Of a stretch of 64,000 nt of DNA, positions 1 through 12,755 are shown piece after piece (position 1 is the stretch's first letter; each line of letters starts with the position of its first letter). The notes beneath the pieces were generated by a model. It made no database searches and was not told the DNA's origin. It worked only from the letters and a program-made list of their open reading frames with translations. Made by a program: the position numbers and the translations under genes. Source of the stretch: Knoxdaviesia capensis (Eukaryota; Ascomycota; Sordariomycetes; Microascales; Gondwanamycetaceae); assembly GCA_001510575.1 (NCBI GenBank), contig LNGK01000007.1:1544151-1608150 (forward strand). The letters run 5' to 3'.

Positions 1-76
1 CGTAAAAAAAAAAAAAAAGGCATTATACATGTGCGCTTGCAGATCATGGAACGTTCGTTCATGTGTGGAGACATTC

Positions 77-1771
77 TCAGTACGCCACCGGAGACCGTGC
101 ATAGTTGCCGAACTGGACGTCATCATCGGTGAACGCCTGCGACTGGTTGACCCGGCCGGCCCAGGGCTGTGCCTGGTAGTAGCTGCCGCCCTCGGCCACG
201 TAGTCACGCTCCGGAGAGTGTCGGTACGTGGCGTGGCCTTCCTTGAGGACATACGCCACGCGGCGGCGGTTTCCACCAGCCGGGTAGGCCACGCCCGTGT
301 CAGCCGGCGGAGCCTGGTGATGATGGCGGTGGGAGCGGCGGCGTGTTTCGCCGTCCGACTCGTCGCCATCACTCATCGAGTTCGTTTGCTGCGCCAACCG
401 CGAACGGCTGCGTGCCGAGTGAATCGGGAGCTCGCCGTGGAAGGTCGCCGCGCGAGGCATGCTGGGAGGCACGGCCGTGCGACCCTCATGGAATGTCTGC
501 GAGCGCATTCCGCGAGACGAGAGAGGCTCGGGCGTGCCATAGCTGCCCGACATGGTGTACACCGGCGGTCCACTTTCGTCGATAATCACTTCCGGGATAT
601 CGCGCGAATGCGACTTCTTGTGAGGGATCTTGTCCTTCACAGGGATCGGGTCAAAGGACGACCGGCGGGGACGCGCAGATGAGCGACGAACATCATCGTC
701 ATCGTCGGCCGGGCTGAAGGGAGCGTCTCTTGGCGGAGGCGGAGTGGGAGCAGCAGGGCTGTGGAGGTGGTCGAAAGAGTCGGCACCCCGGGAAGACCGC
801 GGCGAATGGGTTGAGTTCTTCGCCATCATGTACCTTACAGCCTCGTCTATCTTCTGCTTCACCGCCGGGATCTGGACATCATCGTCGGGAGGCAATGAAC
901 GCTCCCGCGTCTTATCCTTGTCCCGGCGTTTCTTCTCAGACCTGGGCGTGGAAGTCTCCTCCTCTTCAGTCACCACCTCCGCAGCCTGGGGGTTGCTGAA
1001 GCGATGCTGCTTCTTGTCCTCCAACTGGCTCTTGCGCTCCTTGTCGGCCTTCTTCTCCGCCCGCTTGCGTTCAGCTCGACGGGCGGCACGCTCCTGTTCG
1101 CGCTCAATCTCACGCTCACGCTCGCGCTGCTCACGCTCGCGTTCACGCTCCCAGTCCCGTTCTCGCTGCTCCCGCTTTTGTTGGTCACGCATCTCATTCA
1201 ACGCATCTTCCTCATCGCGCAGCTTTTGTCGGCGACGGCGATCGCGCTCGTCATCCTTCTTGGATGAGGACTTTTCCGACTTCTCGGACTTTTCCTTCTC
1301 GTAGCTCGCGGACTTGCGAGCGCTGCGCGATTCAATCTTGGTGTCCACGTAGACGTACTCAGCGCGGGGAGATGAAAACTGCTGCGCATATCGCGATGAA
1401 CTGCTTTGTGGCGACGGAGTGGCATTGAAGGAAGCCGAACGCGACTCGGGCATGCGTACATCGAAATGACGAGACGGCTGGGGGGTTCGAGGAGCTGACG
1501 TGTTGGGGAGGTTCTTGTTCAGCTGGTTTCGGTACTCGGCGAGCTTCACCTGTTCGTCATATTTGAGTTTTCGGCGTTCGTCGTTAAGGAGTTCGTATGC
1601 CTGTTGCAGGCTTTGGAATTCTTCAAGCTTTTCGGTTTTCCTAGACTCATCGAGGACCTTATCGGGATGACAAGTAAGGACCTTTTTCCGATACGCAGTT
1701 TTGATATCGGAGGCTGTGGCGTCTTTGGAGACTCCAATGATCTTGTATGGGTCTGGGGGAAGATTCGTCAT
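77..1771 (-). CDS. J-domain (DnaJ/Hsp40-like) protein with long charged C-terminal region
   Basis: A single uninterrupted reading frame of 564 residues starts at the ATG at 1771. Residues 7-72 form a J domain: the DPYKIIGV start, a basic helix II (TAYRKKVL), the HPD triad at 35-37, and a helix III ending in QQAYELLNDE. In this family the HPD triad stimulates the ATPase of an Hsp70 partner. There is no G/F-rich region or zinc finger, so it is a class C (type III) J protein. After the J domain comes a Ser/Pro-rich stretch, then about 100 residues of Arg/Glu/Lys-rich sequence likely to form a long charged helix or coiled coil, then a disordered Ser/Arg/Pro-rich tail. No signal peptide or membrane segment is visible. 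The tail gives no client or location. The J domain is certain; the cellular role is unknown. Purine-rich sequence upstream on the + strand would be its pyrimidine-rich leader. Confidence 0.9.
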   Translation of the reverse strand: MTNLPPDPYKIIGVSKDATASDIKTAYRKKVLTCHPDKVLDESRKTEKLEEFQSLQQAYELLNDERRKLKYDEQVKLAEYRNQLNKNLPNTSAPRTPQPSRHFDVRMPESRSASFNATPSPQSSSSRYAQQFSSPRAEYVYVDTKIESRSARKSASYEKEKSEKSEKSSSKKDDERDRRRRQKLRDEEDALNEMRDQQKREQRERDWEREREREQREREREIEREQERAARRAERKRAEKKADKERKSQLEDKKQHRFSNPQAAEVVTEEEETSTPRSEKKRRDKDKTRERSLPPDDDVQIPAVKQKIDEAVRYMMAKNSTHSPRSSRGADSFDHLHSPAAPTPPPPRDAPFSPADDDDDVRRSSARPRRSSFDPIPVKDKIPHKKSHSRDIPEVIIDESGPPVYTMSGSYGTPEPLSSRGMRSQTFHEGRTAVPPSMPRAATFHGELPIHSARSRSRLAQQTNSMSDGDESDGETRRRSHRHHHQAPPADTGVAYPAGGNRRRVAYVLKEGHATYRHSPERDYVAEGGSYYQAQPWAGRVNQSQAFTDDDVQFGNYARSPVAY

Positions 1772-3700
1772 GGTGTACAGAGGGAGCCAGAATCGCGGTT
1801 GGTGCTGTAGCGAGAGTGTTTGGGAGAAATGAAAGCTCGCGACAGATTTTGGGATTTTGGGAGTTTGGTGCTGATTGAAATTAGCGGAGTCGTCGGAGGG
1901 ATTGGAGGTACTGGAGGGAATCGAGATATATGGCTTCGAAAAAGGCCAGCGAAAGGAAGACTAAAGAAGGATTGAAAATGTGTCGGTAAAGGGAAAAAGA
2001 GGATTTTGACCGTGGAAATATATATGTCCGAAAGAATAGGAGAAAAAAAGGCAGAAACGAGGACGACAGCGACACGATCAGTTAAGATGAATCACAAGAA
2101 ATCGTTGACGACGCCGAAAGGCGGCTGAGCGGGATGTGTTTTGGAATGTCGATGCGTGATGCTGCAGAAGCAAAAGGAAGCGACAAGAGATCAATAGATG
2201 GGAAAGAAGAGAAGGAAAAAACTGGAGTCGGCGAAGAACGGTAGTAATCCAGGAGGCAGAAACAAGCAAGGTGTATATCCCGGTGGCAAAAGGTTGTAGC
2301 CGAGCCCAGAAAATGAGAGAAGAGGGAGTTGGGATACTGTGTGCACCGCCCAGTAAGAGAACTGAACGAGTAGACAGGATCGGGATCAAATACAATACGG
2401 ACAAGAGGATCAGGAGGGCAGGTATAAAACCGAGCGATGAAAAAAGAAAAGGCGAAAATACAACTGGTGAGAAGTAGAAGTAGAAATGAGAAACTCCTGA
2501 GCAATCCAAAGGCCGGCCGAAGGAGGGAGTTAAACCATAGAATAAAAGAAGAGTATATCTGGAAAAGGAAGAACTTTAGGGGCGAAATTGATTTTCTCGA
2601 CTAGCACAGAAACCCGGAAAAGAAGACGGCGAAGAACGACGGCTGGAGGGAAAAAATGTCGACGGTGCTAGGAAACACGGGGAGAAGAGAGAGAAACTAT
2701 GATGATATATAGAAGAGAACGAGGTGACAGTGTGGGATCACGAGAGTTTGGGAGAACAGGAACAACTGGTAATCGGGAAAGGCGAGAAGAGGCGGGATGT
2801 GACAGGCTGTGCGTAAAGAGGAACACGAGAATGTGAGCGAACGGAAGCACAGAAGAGCATAGAGCAACAAGGAAAAATAGAGACGAGATAGCTAGGCGAT
2901 AGAGAATGAGGGAGGATCGGAGAACGAGAAAGACGGTGAGAGAGAATGAGAGACGGAATCGGAGGGGGAGAGGGAAAGAGGATGGACGAGAAGACTGGAA
3001 AGGGTTGAAATTTGTTGTGCTTGTTTGTTATAAGAAGTGAAGTGGGTGTAAAGCGACAAAGCGCCGTGGGTAAGGAAGGAAGAAGAAGAAGAGAGAAAGA
3101 GAGAGAGAGGAAAAAAAAACAGGAAGCAAAGTCAGACAGGCGGTGCGGTGGATGATATGTGAAGCTACATGTACTATAGTAGGAGGAAGTGGTATAAGGC
3201 GGATTAGAACCCCAATTACCATATACCAGTATAATACGGACACACCCACACCCACACAAGCTGGCTGTGCTGCGCTGGATGTATGCAAATGCAAGGAGCG
3301 AGGGATGAGCAGGATAAAAACGGGCGGTAGAGAACGGAGGGGGGCGCGCAGAATGGAGACAAATGGCACTGAAGCGAAGAAGCGGGGAAGACAAACGGGG
3401 CAAAGGCTGCTTGATGCGAGTGGCTGGAGGATTTCCTTGAGAATGCTGGCTGGTGATCTGCCTCTTCACACTCGGGGGGGAGAGGGTACGTACTCGGCAA
3501 GGTGTGTGGTGTGTGTACCGAAGCTGGATGAGGAGTCCTGTGTAGGCTATTGGCCTTTAATTCTGGGTCTGTGACCAGGGCCTGGGTACAGCGTGATTGC
3601 AAGGAATAGAACGGATGATATGACCGCGCGTGGTGCGGGAGCGACGATAATATGTGTTGACACCTTTGTAAGCCAAGTGTTCACACTAGTTTTTGCCTCT
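1772..3700 (-). promoter_or_regulatory. Probable promoter and pyrimidine-rich leader of the J-protein gene
   Basis: The + strand here is strongly purine-rich over long stretches (for example 2880-3120), so the strand transcribed towards the J-protein gene is CT-rich. Long CT-rich tracts before the start codon are common in filamentous ascomycete promoters. No discrete TATA box or factor site can be assigned. The outer limit is approximate. Confidence 0.4.
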
Positions 3701-6700
3701 GTCAGTCAGTAAGTTGTATCGATCGCCGTCCGTATCTGGGCAAGACCGGGACTGGTGGGGGGACAGAGACGAGTCTTGATGTTGATGGGAGATGTGAGAT
3801 GTGAGGGCCGGGGATGGAGAGAGAGAGAGAGAGACCACTTTTCTCCCCTTCTTCGATACGAGTCGGCCAGGTATTGTACACACAGTCACCGGAGAAAAGA
3901 GAGATATTGAAGAAAAGAGAGAGACGGTGATACGGGGTGCGTATCTGCAAGCCAACCCAGCTGCCGCCCACTTGAGGTTTAAAAAAGTAAGTCCATGAGG
4001 TCTCCTTCTTTAGTGCAGCGCTGTCTTGTCCAGCTGGGCCCCTGTGCCTGGAGCGTACCTAATGGTGTGTGGGCAATAGCGGTTAAAGTGTATCACCAGG
4101 TACGTTGAGGGTGGTGCTGGCTGAGGGTGGGAGACGCTGGCATGTGTGAGTTGGTGGTATTTTCCCGTTCAGGTATGGGCGGGATAGCGTAATTCAGAGA
4201 CTTGGCTCGGCCAATGATCTCTCAGACAGCGTGGTGGCGGCGCCTGTCGGCGAATGTGTGTCTCTCTCTGGTAGGAACAAATATGCGACAGGAAGTCTTG
4301 CGTGGAGGAAGGTGTTTGGTGCTTGGACGTAGGATTGCTAAGAAAAAAGGTCACACTCACAAGACAGTGCAGTTCGAACGTGTACTGTGGATGTTGCGAG
4401 CAGATTCTGTTGACTTCTCGGAGGAGCCAGTGGGTGCTTGATGCTGGCGGAGGAAACGAGATCGATTGGGGTGGCTGGCTGGATGATAGTATCTTGGGGT
4501 TAGCTATCGTCAGAACGGCTATCTACCTCAAGTGAGAATAGAGGGATGCCCGTCCGCCTGAACGCAACAGACAGCGTCCATAGGACACAACCCGAGTTAC
4601 CCTGACTGAGGCCAACAACAGGGGACCAGCGAGTAAAAGAAAAAAGAACTCAAAAACGGCCACGGTTACCCAGCACTGCAGACGCAAATGTGGGCCCGTA
4701 ACAGGGACAGGGTGCAGTACTGTTGTCTTCGTAGATACGTACGGACGGTTTATCTGTGATGCGGGATTGCCGTGATGAATTTCTTCGGGCTGTTTTGGAG
4801 GAAGGTAGCTAAGTCCTGTTGGGACACGTCTGGTTGGAAGCACTTGGGTGGCTTGTTCGACTTCTTTCACATGCAGTGTACGGCGTTGGGTTGGCTGTGG
4901 CTGTTGGATGGCAAAAAGAAAAAAGGGCGAATATAAGGCGAATTATGAGTTGAAGGATCAAGTGTTGCTGACTCGGTCTGATGTGTGAGGCGATTGTTGG
5001 ATGGTGAGTTAGAGGAACGCGATTCTGATCGGGCGTGAGAGTGAGTATATGGGAGATGCCCCAAGACAGATAGATGCTGGAAACTGGGAGTGGGGAGATG
5101 TCCTGAGGAGGGAATCATGGAGAATATAAAAAAGGTCGGCAAAAGTACATGGACGGCCGACTATTTGCATGGCCAGCCAAGTCCATGTAGCATCAACAGT
5201 TTCAAATCACCTTGATGATGATGGCTCTGTTCATGAGACGTACCCCAAGGTGAAGCAAACTGTCATGGCTGGTGAGATCGATGACGTTGTTCCAAACCAC
5301 CAGAGCCAGAAGCGGGAAAGACTCTATGGCGTAAATGGCTGAGGTGGTGCGGTTGAAGCGACTAAACCCTACGGATGTGGCCGGGGCCAAGCAGGGGGAA
5401 AAGGGTCTGGTCTGTCAGCGATCCAGAGCATAATGAACTGAAATTAACCCTGGGAATGGTCAGCCGGGGACAGAGACAGCGGGGTTTAGAAGGGGGAGAA
5501 GCCCGAAAGACATCGCTGGTCGAAGGCAATGGAACACTTCAAAGGAACAAGATAGCATCCAAGAAGGGCAGTGCAAAAGGACGGACGTTAAAGACAAATA
5601 CACACACACAGTACACACACGCATATAGGAACCAGCTTAGCTGAGCAAGAAATCAATAAAGCATGCATAACACTTACGGAGGTACCGTGCAGCAGTCTTT
5701 CTTCTGAGGCGGTTCGGATTTTGTCATTGGGGTGGCCAGTGGACATCGGAGGTGTTCTGTTGGATTCCAGTACTCGTACTTACACTGTGTGTGCTGGGTC
5801 TCTTTTCTCTCAAAGCTGTGCTGGTTTTGTGCATGGTGACATGACCAAGAGGATAGATGGGCACCCATGTTTAGATGCATAATTCACTGGTAATCACCCA
5901 ATCGCCCGTTCCGACGCCGCTGTTAAACCCGGGGCTTTCCATATGTAACCAGAGCATGCCGTTGCTGGTCGTTCTCTGCTGATCGAGCATGTTTGTCTCT
6001 ACCTTAGGCAGTCCCTTCAGCCCTTGCATATTCCCGTCGGGAAGGGCGATGCTGAGAATGGAACCGAATGGCGGAGAAGACGACGACCAGAGGGCACTAC
6101 AATGCTGCGGAGGGATGCTTTTGCGTCGATTTGTTAGTATTATTATTTATCTATAGCACACGGGGCTCTTCTATCACAAGTTGTGTGTCTCGTCGTCGTT
6201 CAACCGAGTACAAGGGTTCATTGCGTAACGACGTGTGTTTTAGAGCAGTATAACTCACCACCGTTGAAACCCCCTCACTTGGCTGAAAAGGACAGCTGAG
6301 GATTTACCATGGAGGAGTCAGGAGGACGCCGTAAATGGTGCGGATCCCTACCTCACCAGCATGGATCAGCGGGAAGGCTAGTTTTAGTTTTCCGTACCCG
6401 TTGTGAGGCCCGTGGTAAGAAATTAATCTATCCATCCCAGCCTAGGTCACGGTGTTTTAAGCTTGGTTAGTGCACAAAATCCAGAATCAACATCGCACAG
6501 AGGCAAAGGGCACACTTGATAAGACACAGATAGAGGCAAGAGGGCAATCAAGGTAAGACCGGATCAATCTGGGGATATCATCGGATTTCGGAGGATGAGC
6601 GTTAGTTACGACATTGCTTACCCTTACACTTTGTAGTGTGGGGGGTTGTGCTTCTGTCTCTTCTCCCAGTTGGGGTCAATACCCTGACCGGGTGGCCAAA

Positions 6701-9200
6701 ATACGCACTCAACCGCTCGGGAAAGTGGATGGAAAGAAGCACACAAAAAGCAGGTGAATGCTGTGCACAGTGGAATCAACACAATTTGGTCATGATTGCT
6801 GACCCGAGATACCACTCACAGCCGCCACACCCCCGACTTCTAACAGTCTGTGGACTCTGGCAACATGTTGAATTCTTCGCAAGCGCGGGATCGATCTCCG
6901 CTTACTCCTCTTCGTCAGACCGGCGAGATTGGAAAAGTCAGGACAGGTATTTGGGCAATTAATGTTGCAAAGCACGACGGTCGAGAGATGATGGATCGGC
7001 GGGGGGCAAAGAGGAGTATGTTGGCGGCGTAGAAACAGGAACAGCCACAAAATGGACGCGGCTCAGGGACGTATATACGACAGGGAACACGAAAACCAAA
7101 AGAATAAAACGAGGAGAAGATGAAGATGAGGAGGGATTCAAGAGAGAAGAGGGGAAATAAGAAGTTAGCAAGATGAATATTACATACAGTTCTTGCTTCT
7201 TTGGTGGTATTGAGCGCTCCTTCCCATCACAGATTGGCGATGTTTCAAAGCTTAGCAGCACCTTCCTTACGACTTGTGGTCTGAAAGTTCGATATGGCTT
7301 CTAGAAAAAGAGTGCTCCTTCCCTCTTGTCAGCGTCGCCGAGTTGCGGCAGGATCGGCCATTCGGGTTGGCCGGGACTGAGCGTAGGCCGACGGCAACTT
7401 GCTCCGCCGACCGGACAACGACGGATGCCCGTAACCCGAAGTCTTCGGGTTACCACCCGAACACACGGAAACCAGCTGAGGCAATTGAGGTTGCCATCCT
7501 TAGCTGGCCTCTAGCTAACAGTTACTAACTCCGGGCCAACTTTCGCGATCGTATTGGGCTTCAAGGCGTGAGGCGGTTTTGCTCCGTATTGTAGCTCTTC
7601 ATCACTGGGACTTTTTGTGATATTTCATCGCTTTCCGCTACCATGGTCTTTCTAAAGAGCACCAGACACCCAGAACCCCAACACTGGAACACGCCAGGCA
7701 CGAAAAGGGAGCATAAACCACAAGCTTCCGTTAGCCAGGCACAAGCGAGAGGCAGTTCTAGACGGCCGTTTCTGGACTATCAGGCCGGTTCCAGAAGGTC
7801 GAAAGAGCTTATAGTTGGAGTCCTCAGGCACGGCTATAGGGGAATACACTGAATTATCAGATCCCTAAACGTTATAATGTACGGTACAGTGTACCCCGTC
7901 CTAGGGAAGTCCGTTGAGCGCTCGTACTATGTACCTCAGGAAGTCTGACGTGCTTGCGACACTTTTGTCCCTCGCGTGCGTGGTTCTAGTACTTTAGCAT
8001 CGTCACCAAACATACGTGTTCGCAATGTATACAGGTGACTTCGTGCAGATTTTTTGGCCCGGTGGCAAACAAAGGTGTCGAAAAAGGACGTGATAGTGGC
8101 GGGTTCCTCCGCCCTCCCCCCGACATGCGAGAAAGCCCGAAAAGAAAAGAGGAAGAGGGAGAAAGCAAAAGGCAAAGGCAAACCACCCCAACAGTCTTTG
8201 GCTGCCCTCTTGCTATTGGCTGGAAAATCATGTGCCAAGTTCACGAAGATGGGGCTTGACCAAGAAGACACGCGGCAAAAAGGTTTGGGCGATTGGCTTT
8301 CTTTTGATGGTGCGTTTTGCCCCCCTCTTTGATGTCTCTCCTCCTCCTCCTCGTCCTCCTCCCCCCCAAGAAAACAAAAACCAGGGAACCGCACACTGGC
8401 AGCCAATCATTCGTGGCGAGATACGGGCGTCCATAAGCTGTGATGGGCGCCGAGACTAAGCTGAATGTGGGAGGGACACCCGCTAACCACCGAGAGACAC
8501 AGAGGCCTGGATATATCGATTATCGACACCTGAAAGCCCGGGTATATGGAGGGCTGGGCCAGCCTAGCTAGGCCTAAGCCTCACTTTTCTGGTTGTCAAA
8601 AAAGAAGAGCAGAAGTGCGAGCGAGCGTCCTGTTTCTGCGATGAACCGTTACTACTCCGCAAGCTGAAGCTGGATATCGGGGGATAATAAAGCGGGGGAA
8701 AGAGAACCAGGACCTCAGGATTCAGAATCCCACTAGCCGCATTCTATACAACTCCCAGAAATAGTCTATTCTTTTCCTTTCTGATGTCTTCCGTGAGCTA
8801 GAGATAGAGAAAGCTTAGGCCAGGCTATAGCACTCTCGAACTATACCCCGTGAAGCTCCCTCTCAAACCGTGTGTCTTTTTTCTCCGTTGAATGGACTCC
8901 CTGTCGATATCTGCCTCAAGATAATGAACGGGTCGCAGCGTTTACCCCCCCCGCCGCCGTCGCCAAGCTCAGAAAATCTCAAATGGGCGGTGAGCTTCTG
9001 AGACGAGGTTCTGGTTGTTTCTGATACTCCGAAGCATGTGTAGTTTGTCTGGGTATCACAGAGCGCGGCCAACAGTTCAACTCTGCTGAGAGACACCGGG
9101 CAACCTCACAGAAACAAACAAACAAAAGCAGGCGAGGGCTGCTCAGGGCAACATCGGGCAGAACCAACCTTGTCAATACCCACGCGCCAAGATGGGGGGA

Positions 9201-9226
9201 CCAGCAGCAGCAGCAGCAACAACAGG
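9201..9226. repeat. CAG/CAA trinucleotide run
   Basis: About seven CAG/CAA units in tandem, in non-coding sequence with no supported gene around it. Confidence 0.85.
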
Positions 9227-9673
9227 AAGAGGAGGAGCTTGATCCGTCGTTGCTATACACCTGAAATCGGGGGAACAGTGGCGCCGGACCAACTTGGTAT
9301 GCCGGAGGAGGGTGGCCTCGTGGCGGTTGTTCTTTTCTTTTCTCTTTTCCTGCTTGTTACCTGAATTGACAAAAAGCACGCACGTTGGCCTCAGGACGCA
9401 AGACTTTCCTTCCCAACCGCCTGCTCAGTCTCGCCTCGCCCCGCCTCGCCTCTGGCCCTTCAACCCCCGCAGTTTTGAAGATGGGATGGGACGGACAAAC
9501 GAGCACCACAGGAGAGGGCCACACAAGGAAATACCGGTAACCCGAGAAGAAATGGGGGGTCGCAGTAAGCGGAGCACAAGTGTAGTGTGCATGGAGACAC
9601 CGGTACAACATGGGCCTGTAGTATTCGTATTTTTGGAGCCACAAGGGGGAATTTGTGAGTGGGGTGAAAGTGG

Positions 9674-9675
9674 GA

Positions 9676-9710
<35 letters not shown>

Positions 9711-9722
9711 GGGAGATAGAGG
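9674..9722. repeat. (GA)n microsatellite
   Basis: A nearly pure GA run with two GGGA interruptions, lying between purine-rich and pyrimidine-rich sequence. Confidence 0.9.
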
Positions 9723-11346
9723 ACACGGGGAAAGGTCAGCTTCTCAGCACAACTCTTTCGAATTTGGGGAGAGCTGACTTCCCAAGATCCAGGATGATTT
9801 TTTGAGGCTGGCTGGCAACGGCGGGTAACGATCTTCCCCTCCCCCCTCCTCCATCCCTCCCCCTTCTCCTCTCCCGGACCACCACCATCCAAGTATCACA
9901 AGCACGTACACACACAGACACACACAGAGAGAAGAGAGCCTCGTAACCGCGCACAAAGACACCCTTCCCCCACTCGAATCAGACCAGAAGTTCCCTCCGT
10001 CCAACCCTTTCAAGATATATGTGTCTTGTGTCCTTGTACGGTGCTGCCGTGATATCCCTCGCTCTCTTCCCCTCCTCATCGGCGAGCATCGACTGCACTA
10101 TACTTATACAGATGTACAGTGCTTCTTCGCATTGAGACAGATCGAACGAGACTCTCGCCAATGCCACGAGGAGAGGGGGGGGGTACCCTAGACTGGACTA
10201 GATAGAGGAGGCACAGATCACCTATCCGGGGGAGGGACATCTGATAGTCGCAAGAGCTGAATATAGTACAATAGACAGCACAGGCTAAAGCTCCAAGGCT
10301 AACCCTTGTCGATAGAGTCGGGTTCTTCTTCAAGCTAAGCAGTCTATCACACCTACCTAAGGGTTCTTTCTCTAAGCGCCAGCCAGCCAGCTCTCCTAAC
10401 ACCTCGCCCCGTCTGCTATACTTTCCACATAGGTAAGAAGTCGAGATCGGTCAAAGCTTCCTCCTCTCTTTCTCTCCACGATTTGTCCCTCCCCCCCCCC
10501 GTTCCACCATCAGCTTTTTTATCGATTGTTGCTGAGGCATTTCATGCAGACCGGGGGTACTTTTCTTTTCTTTTTCCTACATCTGCATCACGGGAGAAGG
10601 AAAAGAAGCAAGGGTTCTTTTCAACCTCGTCCATCCTTCTCGCTCTCTCTGCAACCCGGACCGGACCTGAGACGTCCTCGTTCTGTAATGTACACCACCG
10701 GCACGTATCAATGCACAAGCACGTCCAAAACGAACCGCACCGGGGATCCGTCCCTCGCCCTACTTTTTTATTTCTTTTTTTCTATCCCACGAAGTACTAA
10801 TATGTGCGCTATTCCTTTCTGGCCGTCTCCTGCAGAACCACTCAACCTACATATTAGCAGCAATCCTCTTCCCACGCCAGACTGCATCGAGACTAACGGG
10901 CCTGTTCTCAGGACCACAGCGGGGACACACACACTCGAGACATGCCATACAGATGCCAGACACACACATGTTACCACATAACCACCGCAACGCCTGCTCA
11001 CACCGCACAATACAACACACCAAAAACGAGAGAGAGAGGGAGCCAAGAGCTGCGCTTTGGATAGTGTGACCTGTGGGACAAGTGGGAAGAGAGAATCAAG
11101 AATAATACGCACCAGTAGCAGAGGGAAGAAGAAGGGGAAAAACTTTTTCTGCTGGTCCGGGTGTTGTGATGCGAAGTTTTTTTTTCCTTTCTTCTCTTGT
11201 CTCTCCAGTATAATCCTCATCCGCTGCGTGAAGATCCCATCCCCGTTCCCCTCTTCCCCCCCTCCCCTCCTCATGTAACGTCGAGAGAGAGCCGGTGTTC
11301 TGTAACAGATGTGGCTCTCAATATAGTTACACTCCATTCTCACATC

Positions 11347-11358
11347 TACTGTACAGTA
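11347..11358. repeat. TACTGTACAGTA palindrome
   Basis: A perfect 12-bp palindrome, closely followed by further CTACAG, TATAC and CTGTACTG variants up to 11400. Confidence 0.8.
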
Positions 11359-12488
11359 CTCTACAGAAATATGAGAGCTGTATACTGACTGTACTGTGCA
11401 TGTGAGGGGGTGGAAATTAAACCACCACGCGATAGAGAGGCAAAGAAGTTTCAGAATGCCCGTTCCCAAGCCCACATCTTCCCCTCCCTCTTCGTCTTCC
11501 TTGTATCAAGGCCTGCTCTCTCTCGGCTGTGAACTGTCTGTATCTCGCTCTCGCTGTCTCCTCCAATCTGACACTCGCCCAAACGAAACAGTTTGCCAAC
11601 TCCTCCCGATCGCCCTCCACCGCCTGTTTGCTCTCTCCCCGTCCCTCCATCTATAATCTCCCCTATACATATAGTGGCACCCAGGCGATATAATAGGACG
11701 AGCGTCCTCTCTCGTGATACTCCTGTGTTTTCGCCCCCTCTTCTTTTCCTGTCTTCTGCCCCCACCGCCTTTTCACACGCTCCCCCTGCTCCTTGCATAT
11801 GGTCGCTCTGTTTGTTCGTCTCTTCTCAGAAAATCTTGGACGAGCTAATGCACCAGCACCACTTTTTATCTTCTCTTGCCTTCTTAATCTATCTTTTCTC
11901 TTTCTCTCTCTCGCTTCCCCAGTTGTCCCTCTTCCGATTGGGGGTGTGGGTGGTATCTCTTCATGCGCACCTCCCATGTCTGTTTGCATCGACCTCGTAG
12001 AAACGAATCCCTGTATGTAGGTCGAGGAATCCGGCCGCCAACACACAGCACGTTTTTTAACGTTCAGGGCTGCAGAACATGCTTCATGCTGGCCGCCGTT
12101 GGAGGTCGCGTACACTCCCCACGACGCCGGGATTTTATCTATTTCCTGGTCGTGCTTGTTTTTATTTCGTCTAAACGAAAACAGGAGAAAGAAGGAAGAC
12201 GCATGCAGCAGAAAACAGTAATAATAACATGCAATCGTCCCCGGCAATCCACCGTCTTGGCCCGAGACGCAGGTGCGTCGCTGCTCATGCACGTTGAGAT
12301 TTGAGACCCGGTTGCCAGGCCAGGCGGGCGCTGCGTGCATCACTGCGTTCTGTTTGTTTGCTTGTTGATGCTTTTCGGCATGGCCAATCTTGCCAGGGTC
12401 CTCGCGTCGCCATGAGATGGGTTCTTGAGTTCCATGTGAGAGAAGAGTTCGTCGTGCGGGTGTTGGAAGTTAGGGTCCAGGAATGGTG

Positions 12489-12503
12489 TTAGGGTTAGGG
12501 TTT
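12489..12503 (+). repeat. Telomere-like TTAGGG block
   Basis: Two complete TTAGGG units plus a partial third, with the G-rich strand on +. It lies about 250 bases beyond the 3' end of the decayed secreted-protein gene. TTAGGG is the usual filamentous fungal telomere repeat, but a block this short is interstitial and could equally be a telobox-type binding site. Confidence 0.8.
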
Positions 12504-12755
12504 ACCACGGTATCATGCACTCAATATAGGGTGAAAAGTTGCCTTCAATTTGGTGTAAAAACGGATAGGGAAAAGAACAGAAATAGCCCCAATGAGGAAA
12601 AGCATATATGGTATGGTATGTACACCAGATACTGCAAGACACGTATAATACGCCTATTAACGATTGAAGAAAAAAAGAAAAAGAGAAGTTAAAAAAAACA
12701 GGCAGAGCTAAGTTTCCTGCCCCTCTCCTCCTTCAATCCATCCATTCACCCTCAC

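Larger units (their letters stand above)
3701..12488. other. Intergenic sequence without recognisable genes
   Basis: No frame of convincing length, domain content or codon use is present on either strand. What can be seen is low-complexity sequence: GA runs near 3817 and 9674, a CAG/CAA run at 9201-9226, CT/CCT-rich runs near 8330 and 9840, and T- or A-rich runs. A long conserved gene could not hide here as one exon, but a small or heavily spliced gene cannot be excluded. Confidence 0.5.
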
